From the NCBI GenBank assembly GCA_003134855.1, contig PLCS01000014.1, positions 62,338 to 126,337 of the forward strand: a stretch of DNA of 64,000 nucleotides, written 5' to 3'. Made by a program: the position numbers and the translations under genes. Position 1 is the first letter of the stretch; the number at the start of each line of letters is the position of its first letter. The notes below the pieces were generated by a model. That model saw only the letters and a list, made by a program, of their open reading frames with translations. It was not told the origin of the DNA and ran no database searches. Positions 51,165-58,552 of this stretch are shown piece after piece. The DNA comes from Acidobacteriaceae bacterium. GTDB lineage: Bacteria > Acidobacteriota > Terriglobia > Terriglobales > Acidobacteriaceae.

Positions 51165-52724
51165 ATGCGATTTGGAATGAAAACAGTGTGTACGTTGGCA
51201 ATTGCGGGACTCGTGGCAGGGCTGTCTGCCCGGCTGCAAGCCGACCCACTGACGGTGAAGACTGAACAAGGCAAGGCACAGGGCAAGACCCTCAACGACG
51301 GCAAGGTCAAGGCCTTTCTCGGCCTACCCTACGCGGCCGCTCCGGTGGGCGACCTGCGCTGGAAAGCGCCCCAACCGGCAGCCACGTGGAAGGGCGCGCG
51401 CGATGCGTCCAAATTCGGCGCCCATTGCGCCCAAGGCCATGTCTTTGACGACATGATCTTTCAGGACAGCGTGAACAGCGAGGACTGCCTCTTCCTGAAC
51501 GTCTATGCGCCCGCTGACGCCAAGGTCAAGAGCAAGCTGCCGGTGATGTTCTGGATTCACGGCGGCGGCTACTCCGGAGGCTCTGCCTCTGAGCCGCGGC
51601 ATAACGGCGACTTTTTGCCCCTCAAGGGTGTGGTGCTGGTCACCATCAACTACCGGCTGGGCGTCTTTGGCTTTCTCGCCACTTCTGACCTGGCGAAAGA
51701 GGCCAACGGCGCGGCGGGCAACTACAGCCTGCTCGACATGATCTCCGCCTTGCAATGGGTCAAGGCCAATATTAAGAACTTCGGCGGCGATCCGGAGAAC
51801 GTGACCATCTTCGGCGAGAGCGCCGGCTCCTTTGCCGTCAGCACGCTGATGGCCTCTCCGGCGGCCCGCGGCCTCTTCCAAAAGGCTATCGGCGAGAGTG
51901 GCGCGGCCTTCGGCGATGCGGTACCAACCGACGCACTGGAAGTGCGCGAAAAACAAGATGCGGAGTGGGTTGCTTCGGTGGGGGTGACTACACTGGCGGA
52001 ACTGCGTGCGCTGCCGACGGACAAGGTCCTGGATGCGGCTAAAAGCAAGAAGGGCGGCTTTTGGCCCTTCGTCGACGGCAAGCTGCTGACTGAGCCGGTA
52101 CCGGACACATACGCCGCGGGCAAACAGGCCCATGTCCCGCTGCTGGCCGGCTGGAACCGCGATGAGGGCAGCTTCTTCGCCATGCGTCCCATGACCGCGG
52201 AGCAGTTCAAGGGCATGATTGGCGGCATCTACAAGGAGCGCGCCGCGGAGTTTTTGACGCTCTACCCCGCCGAAACCGACGCGCAGGCTCTGCGTTCGGC
52301 CATCGACTACGGCAGCGACAACTTCATCGCCTTCGGCACATGGAAGTGGATTGAGGCGCATCGCAAGACGGGAGAATCTCCGGTCTACCGCTATCACCTC
52401 GAGTTGGCCGCACTGCCTAGCAAGTACCACCCTGGCACATTCGCCTTCCACTCCGACGACATCGAGTACATCTTTGGCACGCTCGACACGCGCCCAGGCG
52501 CGGAGTGGCGGCCCGAGGATCGCAAGCTGAGCGAGCAGATGATGAGCTACTGGACCAACTTCGCCAGGACCGGCGACCCCAACGGACCGGGATTGCCTGC
52601 ATGGCCGAAGTATGACACCAGCGACTCGCTCATCCACCTCGACAGCACCATCACCTCAGGCCCGGACACGCTGCGCCCGCGCTACGAATTCCTGCTGAAA
52701 GGAATGCCGGCGTTCCACTTCTGA
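51165..52724 (+). CDS. Secreted carboxylesterase type B
   Basis: 519-residue esterase/lipase of the alpha/beta-hydrolase fold. Signal peptide (~1-25). The family opening (GKVKAFLGLPYAAAPVGDLRWKAPQP), oxyanion-hole HGGGYSGGS, nucleophile S219 in FGESAGSFAV, an acidic residue in NRDEGSFF, and a His in FHSDDIEYIFG supply the triad. Type B esterases have broad ester substrates. ATG at 51165. Ends in a GC-hairpin terminator. No operon partner. Confidence 0.93.
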   Translation: MRFGMKTVCTLAIAGLVAGLSARLQADPLTVKTEQGKAQGKTLNDGKVKAFLGLPYAAAPVGDLRWKAPQPAATWKGARDASKFGAHCAQGHVFDDMIFQDSVNSEDCLFLNVYAPADAKVKSKLPVMFWIHGGGYSGGSASEPRHNGDFLPLKGVVLVTINYRLGVFGFLATSDLAKEANGAAGNYSLLDMISALQWVKANIKNFGGDPENVTIFGESAGSFAVSTLMASPAARGLFQKAIGESGAAFGDAVPTDALEVREKQDAEWVASVGVTTLAELRALPTDKVLDAAKSKKGGFWPFVDGKLLTEPVPDTYAAGKQAHVPLLAGWNRDEGSFFAMRPMTAEQFKGMIGGIYKERAAEFLTLYPAETDAQALRSAIDYGSDNFIAFGTWKWIEAHRKTGESPVYRYHLELAALPSKYHPGTFAFHSDDIEYIFGTLDTRPGAEWRPEDRKLSEQMMSYWTNFARTGDPNGPGLPAWPKYDTSDSLIHLDSTITSGPDTLRPRYEFLLKGMPAFHF

Positions 52725-52745
52725 GGCGCAAGAATACGCAAGAAC

Positions 52746-52763
52746 GGCCGCCCTCGGGCGGCC
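52746..52763 (+). terminator. GC hairpin with CTCG loop after the carboxylesterase gene
   Basis: GGCCGCC (52746-52752), loop CTCG, GGCGGCC (52757-52763), then TTTCTT: classic intrinsic terminator 22 bases past the stop. Confidence 0.85.
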
Positions 52764-52796
52764 TTTCTTATGTGAAATGGAACAGAGCCGGCAGAA

Positions 52797-53255
52797 TTAC
52801 CGGTTCACGCCCGCGGCATCGGCAAAATCGGCCGCCTGCGCCGGTGGAGTAGTGCCGACGGCGGGCGGAGGAGCGAAGGATGAGTTCTTGGCGTTGATTG
52901 CGTTCGAGTAATCGGGGCCAAGACCAAGCTTCTTCAGCGCGCGCGAGTCGGGCATCAACTTCGTTTGCCAGCCCTGATTGGCCTGATACTTCTGCATGGC
53001 GGCCTTGGTCGATTCGTCCCACTTGCCGTTGGCGGGACCGGGAAGATAGTGCTCGCGGACGAGGGCCTGCTGAATCTCCATCACCCGGGCTGGATCAATG
53101 GCCTGCTGGCCTCGCAATCTGGGCGCGGCTTTCTTGTGGGCGTGGTGCTTCGCGGTCTTGCTGGCAGGGGCAGAATGAACTTTGGTTGCAAAGGCCGGGG
53201 ATGCCGCCAGAGCCACGAACAGCGCAACTGCCAGGCTTGCTCGAAGCGAAAGCAC
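52797..53255 (-). CDS. Secreted protein with peptidoglycan-binding-like domain
   Basis: 152 residues. A signal peptide (~1-24), a basic His/Lys stretch, and a ~65-residue helical domain (DPARVMEIQQALVREHYLPGPANGKWDESTKAAMQKYQANQGW) with the PG_binding_1 pattern. The C-terminal ~45 residues are Asn/Ala/Pro-rich and unstructured. Probably exported to the periplasm and bound to peptidoglycan; no catalytic domain. ATG at 53255. Convergent with the carboxylesterase gene. Confidence 0.85.
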   Translation of the reverse strand: MLSLRASLAVALFVALAASPAFATKVHSAPASKTAKHHAHKKAAPRLRGQQAIDPARVMEIQQALVREHYLPGPANGKWDESTKAAMQKYQANQGWQTKLMPDSRALKKLGLGPDYSNAINAKNSSFAPPPAVGTTPPAQAADFADAAGVNR

Positions 53256-53376
53256 GCTGATTCACCTCTGGGTCATCAGATTTGACTCGACCTTGTTAAT
53301 AAATTCTAACGAATTGTCCCGCATGGCGGCAAGATAAAACCAATTTGCAATTGGGAATCCAGCGGTATGCGGAAAT

Positions 53377-53410
53377 GGGCGCCAGAAGCGGAAATCCGCT
53401 GCTGGCGCCC
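53377..53410 (-). terminator. Long hairpin downstream of the HtrA gene
   Basis: GGGCGCCAG (53377-53385) pairs with CTGGCGCCC (53402-53410) and, inside one mismatch, AGCGG (53387-53391) with CCGCT (53396-53400), 4-base loop. It begins eight bases after the HtrA stop (minus strand). Confidence 0.8.
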
Positions 53411-53418
53411 TGCTGACG

Positions 53419-55062
53419 TTACTGCAACGTTCCTCCGATATAGTTGATCCCAGAATCGGGATGGCGCGGGTCCATAATTTCGAAGACAACGTCATCGCCG
53501 GTTTTGAGCTTGCTCACCACCGCATCGAACTGTTCTTTGTTGCCGGTGGGCTGCTTGTTGATGCGAATGATCACCAAGCCAGGTTCAAGCGCTTGCAGGT
53601 CAGCGAAGGAGCCGGAGCGCACCGACTGGACGACGACGCCGGTAGCATGCAGCTTGGCGGCGGTGGCCGGAGTAACCTCGCGGACCACGATGCCCAGCTT
53701 GGTCTCGCCCGGGTCGCCCTTCTCCTCGGTGTCCTTCTCAGCCTGCTGGTTGCCCAGGTCGGCGAAGACCTTGTCGCGGTCGCCAATGGTGACTGTGGCG
53801 TCGGTTGGCTTACCTTCTCTCAGCAGGCCCAGGCGAATGTTCGAGCCCGGCCTGCGGCTGGCAATCTCGTTCACCAGATCATCGCCGTCCTTGATCGGCC
53901 GGCCGTCAATCGCGGTAATAATGTCGCCCACTTTAAGCCCGGCCTTCTCCGCCGGGCCGCCCGCTTTAATCTCCTGCACCAGCACGCCGTTCTTGAAGCC
54001 GTAGACGCGGTTCACCGCGCCCGAGAGATCCTGCCGGAATATGATGCCGATGGAGCCGCGCGTCACCTTATGGATGGGGCTGATCAGATCGTTGTAGACC
54101 TCGACCACGGTATTGGAGGGCATGGCGAAGCCCAGACCCTGGTAGCCGCCCGACTCGGTAATGATGGCCGTATTGACGCCGATAACCTCGCCGTTCATGT
54201 TCAGCAGCGGTCCGCCCGAGTTCCCCGGATTGATGGCCGCATCGGTCTGGATGAAGTGCTGGAACTGTCCGTTGGCGCCACGATCAATGATGCGGTTCTT
54301 GGCCGAGATGATGCCGGCGGTGACGGTCTGCGAGTAGCTGAAGGGGCTGCCGATAGCTTCCACCCAGTCGCCCACCTGCGCCGTCTCAGAGTTGCCCAGC
54401 TTCACCGTCGGCAGCGGAGAGCTGGCGTCAATCTTGATGACCGCCAAATCCGTGGACTTGTCGAAGCCGATGACACGCGCCTTTCGGCCCAAATCCTGGT
54501 TGTCCGGATCGGTGGAGAGTTTCACGTAAATCTCGTCGGCCTTGTCAATCACGTGGTAATTGGTGATGATGTAGCCCTTGGGGTCGACAATAAAACCGGA
54601 GCCCAGAGACTGGCGGACCTGGCCGTCGTCCCCGCCTTCCATGTCGGGCATCTGCCCGCCAAAGAAGCGTCTGAGCATATCCGGGAGGTCGCCCTGCCCC
54701 TGTTGCTGTCCTTGCTGATCCTTATCTTCATCGTCGTCGCCGGGCTGCTGCGGAATGGGCTGAACGCGGCCGTGAAAGCTGCGCCGGCCCTTGCCGCCCG
54801 CGGCTTGCTTGGGCAGGGTCCGAGTGTTGATGTTCACCACCGCCGGCCCAACCTCTTTGGCAATCTTCACAAACTCGTTGGGAAGAACCGTGGAATTGAC
54901 CACTTTCAGTGGAGTGGCATCGGCGCTCGAGTTCTGCGTCTCTTGTCCGCGAACTCCGTGCGCGGCAAAAGAACCGCCCACGATAGCGGCCGAAAGCGTG
55001 GCAAGCAAGACAAACACGGAAGCGAGACGGCGCGCGCGCAGCCGTTCAAAGAGTGATTTCAT
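53419..55062 (-). CDS. HtrA/DegP-family serine protease
   Basis: 547-residue periplasmic protease/chaperone for misfolded envelope proteins. A signal/anchor (~12-32), a Gln/Asp/Pro-rich loop (~85-150), and a trypsin-like domain with H170 (TNYHVID), D205 (STDLAVIK) and S282 (NPGNSGGPL). Two PDZ domains follow (~320-400 and ~440-540). The loop insertion between strands is longer than in E. coli DegP. ATG at 55062. Downstream is a hairpin terminator. Single gene, not paired with a sensor in this window. Confidence 0.94.
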   Translation of the reverse strand: MKSLFERLRARRLASVFVLLATLSAAIVGGSFAAHGVRGQETQNSSADATPLKVVNSTVLPNEFVKIAKEVGPAVVNINTRTLPKQAAGGKGRRSFHGRVQPIPQQPGDDDEDKDQQGQQQGQGDLPDMLRRFFGGQMPDMEGGDDGQVRQSLGSGFIVDPKGYIITNYHVIDKADEIYVKLSTDPDNQDLGRKARVIGFDKSTDLAVIKIDASSPLPTVKLGNSETAQVGDWVEAIGSPFSYSQTVTAGIISAKNRIIDRGANGQFQHFIQTDAAINPGNSGGPLLNMNGEVIGVNTAIITESGGYQGLGFAMPSNTVVEVYNDLISPIHKVTRGSIGIIFRQDLSGAVNRVYGFKNGVLVQEIKAGGPAEKAGLKVGDIITAIDGRPIKDGDDLVNEIASRRPGSNIRLGLLREGKPTDATVTIGDRDKVFADLGNQQAEKDTEEKGDPGETKLGIVVREVTPATAAKLHATGVVVQSVRSGSFADLQALEPGLVIIRINKQPTGNKEQFDAVVSKLKTGDDVVFEIMDPRHPDSGINYIGGTLQ

Positions 55063-55330
55063 GGATTCATTGACCTCGTCACGTAATCAGCCTTGCGGCT
55101 GGGTTGTTCATAGTGTTGATTACACCAAAAATCAGTATAGCCAGTGGCGGGCAACCCCGTCTGGCTCGCAGAATCCGCACGCCTGAACCATTGAACTCCG
55201 GCCGGCGTGAAAGGAACCGTCCCAACCATATAGACGCGGCTTGGCCAAAAGAGTCGCAAAGGAAGGCTGCAAGCGGAGAGACAACGGGCGGGAAGTCAGA
55301 ATCCAGAATCCAGCATACGGCTGGTTTATG

Positions 55331-55404
55331 TGGCTGCCCACCAGGGATTCGAACCCCAATATGCTGCTCCAGAGGCAGCTGTCCTACCATTGAACGAGTG
55401 GGCA
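55331..55404 (-). tRNA. tRNA-Gln (anticodon CTG)
   Basis: 74 bases read on the minus strand: acceptor TGCCCAC pairs exactly with GTGGGCA; D-arm GTTC-GGAC; anticodon stem GCTGC/GCAGC enclosing CTCTGGA (anticodon CTG); T-arm GGGGTTCGAATCCC; discriminator G and an encoded CCA. Read right to left from 55404 to 55331. Lies in the gap between the HtrA gene and dxs. Confidence 0.93.
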
Positions 55405-55587
55405 ACTCGTATGCGCGGCCTAGATTGCAGCCGTATCGGCAGTAGCCGCGACAGTGCGCCGGCGGCCAAAACCAACTAGCTCATCATAAAAGGATTCTGC
55501 ACCCGCGGTCAAACGAGCGCGGCCTCCGGCTATAAATAGTTGGCGGCAGCAGGGTGAGAGCCAGCGCCACGTGATCAGGCCTGCTTT

Positions 55588-57480
55588 CTATCGCGCCACC
55601 AGCACGGGTCGCTGGCGATGCACAAGCAGCGGCAGCACCTGGGCCTGCGCCTCATCAACGGTAAGACCGTACTTGGCACGCAACGCATCGACCTTGCCGT
55701 GCTCGATGAAATGGTCGGGCCAGCCGATGCGCACCACCGGAACCGCGCTGCCCAGCTCGCCAAGCGCCTCAATGACCGCCGAGCCGAAGCCACCCATTTT
55801 CACGTGATCCTCAAACGTCACAAAAGCGGAGACGCGGCCGGCGTATTCGGCGAGCATCTCGCGGTCGAGAGGTTTAATGAAGCGCGGATTGATGACCGCC
55901 GCGGAGAGGCCGTCGCGCTCCAGCCGCGCAGCCAACTCCTCAGCCAGCGTGTTCATCGGCCCCAGGCCGAGAATCGCCACATCGGAGCCGTCCTTGAGCA
56001 CCTTGGCCTTGCCCACGGGAATCAATTGCGGCTCCGCCTTGCGCGCCACGCCCGGCCCTACGCCGCGCGGATAGCGGATGGCGCTGGGCCCCGGAAGCTG
56101 GAGGGCGGTCGCCATCATGTCGGCCAGTTCGTCCTCGTCCTTGGGCGCCATTAAAATCAAATCGGGAACGCCGCGCAGGTAGGCAATGTCGAACAGTCCG
56201 TGATGCGTCGGCCCATCGTCGCCGGAGAGGCCCGCGCGGTCCATGCAGAAGAGAACCGGCAGCTTTTGCAGCGCCACGTCATGAACGATGCAGTCGAAGG
56301 CGCGTTGAAGAAAAGTCGAGTAGATGGCGCAAACCGGCCTGAAGCCGCGCGTGGCCATGCCGGCGGCGAAGACCACCGCGTGCTCCTCGGCGATGCCCAC
56401 ATCGAAGTAGCGCTTGGGATGGTGCGGCCGGAAGAGGTCCAGTCCCGTGCCGCTGGGCATCGCGGCGGTGATGGCCACAATGCGCTCGTCCTTGTTCGCC
56501 AGGCCAACGAGCGTGTTGGCGAAGACCTCGGCGTAGCTGGGTTGGCCGACAGGCTTGGTCTCGCCGGTTTCCGCGTCAAAGGGACCAAGGCCGTGAAACT
56601 TCTTTTGCAGGTCGAGCGCGGGTTGAAAGCCGCGGCCTTTTTGCGTCAGCACGTGCAGCAGCACCGGGTGGTTGGTCTCCGCCTTGAGAAACTTGAAGCT
56701 CTCCACCAGCAGCGGCAGGTTGTGCCCGTCGATGGGACCATAGTATTGCAGCCCGAACTCCTCGAAGAGGATGGAAGGCCAGAGCAGGCTCTTGGCAGCC
56801 TCTTCGGCGCGGCGCGCCACCTCCGCCGCCGTCTTGCCGCCCACACGCTCGATGATGCGATGGGCTGAATCGTGCAGGCTCTTGTAGTGCTCGTTGGTGA
56901 CGATCTTGTGGAAGTAGCGGGCAATCGCGCCTACATTGCGGTCGATGGACCACTCGTTGTCGTTGAGCACCACGATCAGCCGCTTGGTCTGCTCGGCGAT
57001 ATTGTTCAGCGCCTCGAAGGAGATTCCATTGGTAAAGGCCGCGTCGCCGGCCACGGCGATCACGTGCTCCTTGCCGCCGGCCAGATCCCGCGCCACGGCC
57101 ATGCCCAGCGCCGCAGACAGCGCCGTCCCCGCGTGCCCCGCTCCGTAACAGTCGTGCTCGCTTTCGGTGCGCAGCATGAAGCCGTTCAGCCCGCCCGGCT
57201 GGCGAATCGTCTCCATTCGCTCCAGCCGCCCGGTGAGCATCTTGTGGATGTAAGCCTGGTGGCTCACGTCGAAGAGCAGCTTATCCTCCGGGGTATTGAA
57301 GACCATGTGCAGCGCCAGCGTCAGCTCGACCACGCCCAGATTCGGCCCCAGGTGGCCGCCGGTTTTGGAGAGCGTCTGAATCAGGAATACGCGAATCTCC
57401 TCGGCCAGCTCCGCCAACTGCGCAAAGTTCAGGCGCTTCAGATCGGCAGGTGAGTGAATCGATTCAAGCAGCGTTCCCAT
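55588..57480 (-). CDS. dxs: 1-deoxy-D-xylulose-5-phosphate synthase
   Basis: Thiamine-diphosphate enzyme of the MEP isoprenoid pathway. 630 residues from the ATG at 57480. Conserved: LSKTGGHLGPNLGVVELTLALH, VSHQAYIHKMLTGR, ALGMAVARDL, the TPP-binding region with AVAGDAAFTNG..ALNN (GDA instead of the common GDG) and VLNDNEWSI, the transketolase-pyr domain (AEEHAVVFAAGMA) and MDRAGLSGDDGPTHHG. GGAAGG precedes the start. A long upstream extension is possible but lacks similarity. Isolated on the minus strand. Confidence 0.96.
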   Translation of the reverse strand: MGTLLESIHSPADLKRLNFAQLAELAEEIRVFLIQTLSKTGGHLGPNLGVVELTLALHMVFNTPEDKLLFDVSHQAYIHKMLTGRLERMETIRQPGGLNGFMLRTESEHDCYGAGHAGTALSAALGMAVARDLAGGKEHVIAVAGDAAFTNGISFEALNNIAEQTKRLIVVLNDNEWSIDRNVGAIARYFHKIVTNEHYKSLHDSAHRIIERVGGKTAAEVARRAEEAAKSLLWPSILFEEFGLQYYGPIDGHNLPLLVESFKFLKAETNHPVLLHVLTQKGRGFQPALDLQKKFHGLGPFDAETGETKPVGQPSYAEVFANTLVGLANKDERIVAITAAMPSGTGLDLFRPHHPKRYFDVGIAEEHAVVFAAGMATRGFRPVCAIYSTFLQRAFDCIVHDVALQKLPVLFCMDRAGLSGDDGPTHHGLFDIAYLRGVPDLILMAPKDEDELADMMATALQLPGPSAIRYPRGVGPGVARKAEPQLIPVGKAKVLKDGSDVAILGLGPMNTLAEELAARLERDGLSAAVINPRFIKPLDREMLAEYAGRVSAFVTFEDHVKMGGFGSAVIEALGELGSAVPVVRIGWPDHFIEHGKVDALRAKYGLTVDEAQAQVLPLLVHRQRPVLVAR

Positions 57481-57658
57481 CGTCTTCCTTCCCCGGAAAA
57501 GTGCCGGGCAGTCCAGCAATATCGCACGGAAGCCAGGTCCAGGCAAACCAGCATCGCCAACAGATAGTATACCAACGCGGCGGATTCGATCATCAAAAGA
57601 CGGAGTTGCTTTTTGCGGGATTACAGGCTATATTACCGGTTATAGATTGGAGGCGGTC

Positions 57659-57958
57659 ATGGGCAGCACCTCTCAAACGCGCGCATTGAAGAATTACCGC
57701 AAACGCCTCTATCTGCGCGGAATGGCTCGGTTTGAGGTTCTGGGGCTTGATTCTGACCGTGAACTGATCCGTTCGCTGGCCCGAAAGCTAGCCGATAATA
57801 GCCCGGAGGCCACAGCGATTCGCGCTTCCATGCGGCAGGTATCATCGCAACCACTCAAGAAAGGGGGAATTCTGGCCGCGCTGCGCCGTTCGCCCTTGGT
57901 CGGAGCCGATCTTAACCTCACTCGGCCACGGATCGATGGCCGGAAGGTTGAACTGTGA
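57659..57958 (+). CDS. Antitoxin partner of a PIN-domain toxin
   Basis: 99-residue protein encoded immediately before a VapC-type gene. The N-terminal half is helical and basic (RKRLYLRGMARFEVLGLD, SDRELIRSLARKLA), the C-terminal half contains KKGGILAALRRSPLVGADLNLTRPRIDGRKVEL. This layout is a family of small antitoxins found with FitB/VapC-like PIN toxins rather than a classical ribbon-helix-helix VapB. GGAGGCGG stands just before the ATG at 57659. Stop overlaps the toxin start GTG by two bases. Confidence 0.8.
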   Translation: MGSTSQTRALKNYRKRLYLRGMARFEVLGLDSDRELIRSLARKLADNSPEATAIRASMRQVSSQPLKKGGILAALRRSPLVGADLNLTRPRIDGRKVEL

Positions 57959-58386
57959 CCCGCTACCTTCTCGACACCAACATCATCAGCAACGTAACCA
58001 AGCCTGCGCCGTCCGAATTGCTCCTCGCATGGATGTCGGAGCAGACCGACGAGAATCTCTTTATCGCATCTCTGGTGGTTGCCGAAATCTGGTTTGGAGT
58101 GCTGGGCAGTCCGGCCGGAAAGAAACGCACTCAGTTGGAGAGCTGGTTTGCCGGACCCGATGGGCCGCAATCGTTGTTTGCCGGCCGTGTTCTCCCCTTC
58201 GATGAGAAGGCCAGCCTGGTTTGGGCGCGACTGATGGCCGAAGGCGCAAGAGCCGGACGCCCACGCAGCGCGCTGGACATGATCCTTGCCGCCGTCGCCG
58301 AAGCCAACGATTGTATTGTTGTCACCGACAACGAAAAGGATTTTGCCGGCCTCCAGTTCATCAACCCCATGCGCTTCAAATCCTGA
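57955..58386 (+). CDS. vapC: PIN-domain ribonuclease toxin (VapC/FitB-like)
   Basis: 143-residue PIN nuclease. The four acidic active-site residues are visible: D7 (YLLDTN), E44 (VVAEIWFG), D108 (SALDMILAA) and D125 (IVVTDNEKDF). It is followed by the typical LQFINPMRF strand. VapC toxins cleave tRNA or rRNA and are held inactive by their antitoxin. GTG start overlaps the antitoxin stop (GTGA), giving coupled translation. Full length, so likely functional. Its 3' end borders the duplicated diguanylate-cyclase segment. Confidence 0.93.
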   Translation: MTRYLLDTNIISNVTKPAPSELLLAWMSEQTDENLFIASLVVAEIWFGVLGSPAGKKRTQLESWFAGPDGPQSLFAGRVLPFDEKASLVWARLMAEGARAGRPRSALDMILAAVAEANDCIVVTDNEKDFAGLQFINPMRFKS

Positions 58387-58552
58387 GCAATATCCGTACT
58401 TTCTGGTCTCAAATCCTGGATCTGGAGTACAGAGTGCACGGCTGGTCCGCCAAAAGTGTATTCTTCAAGCCAGAGTATGAGATTCGCAATTCTCGCCGAT
58501 AAGTACTCTCAGGAACCAATTAGCACGGTTGCCGGTTGGCCTGTGCTCCCCG

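Noticed and set aside
53461-55056. 531-codon open frame on the plus strand antisense to the HtrA gene
   Set aside because: Antisense shadow; HtrA catalytic residues are on the minus strand.
58431-58552. c-di-GMP riboswitch in the leader of the diguanylate cyclase genes
   Set aside because: The leader is conserved between the two copies only by duplication; no GEMM-type core could be seen.
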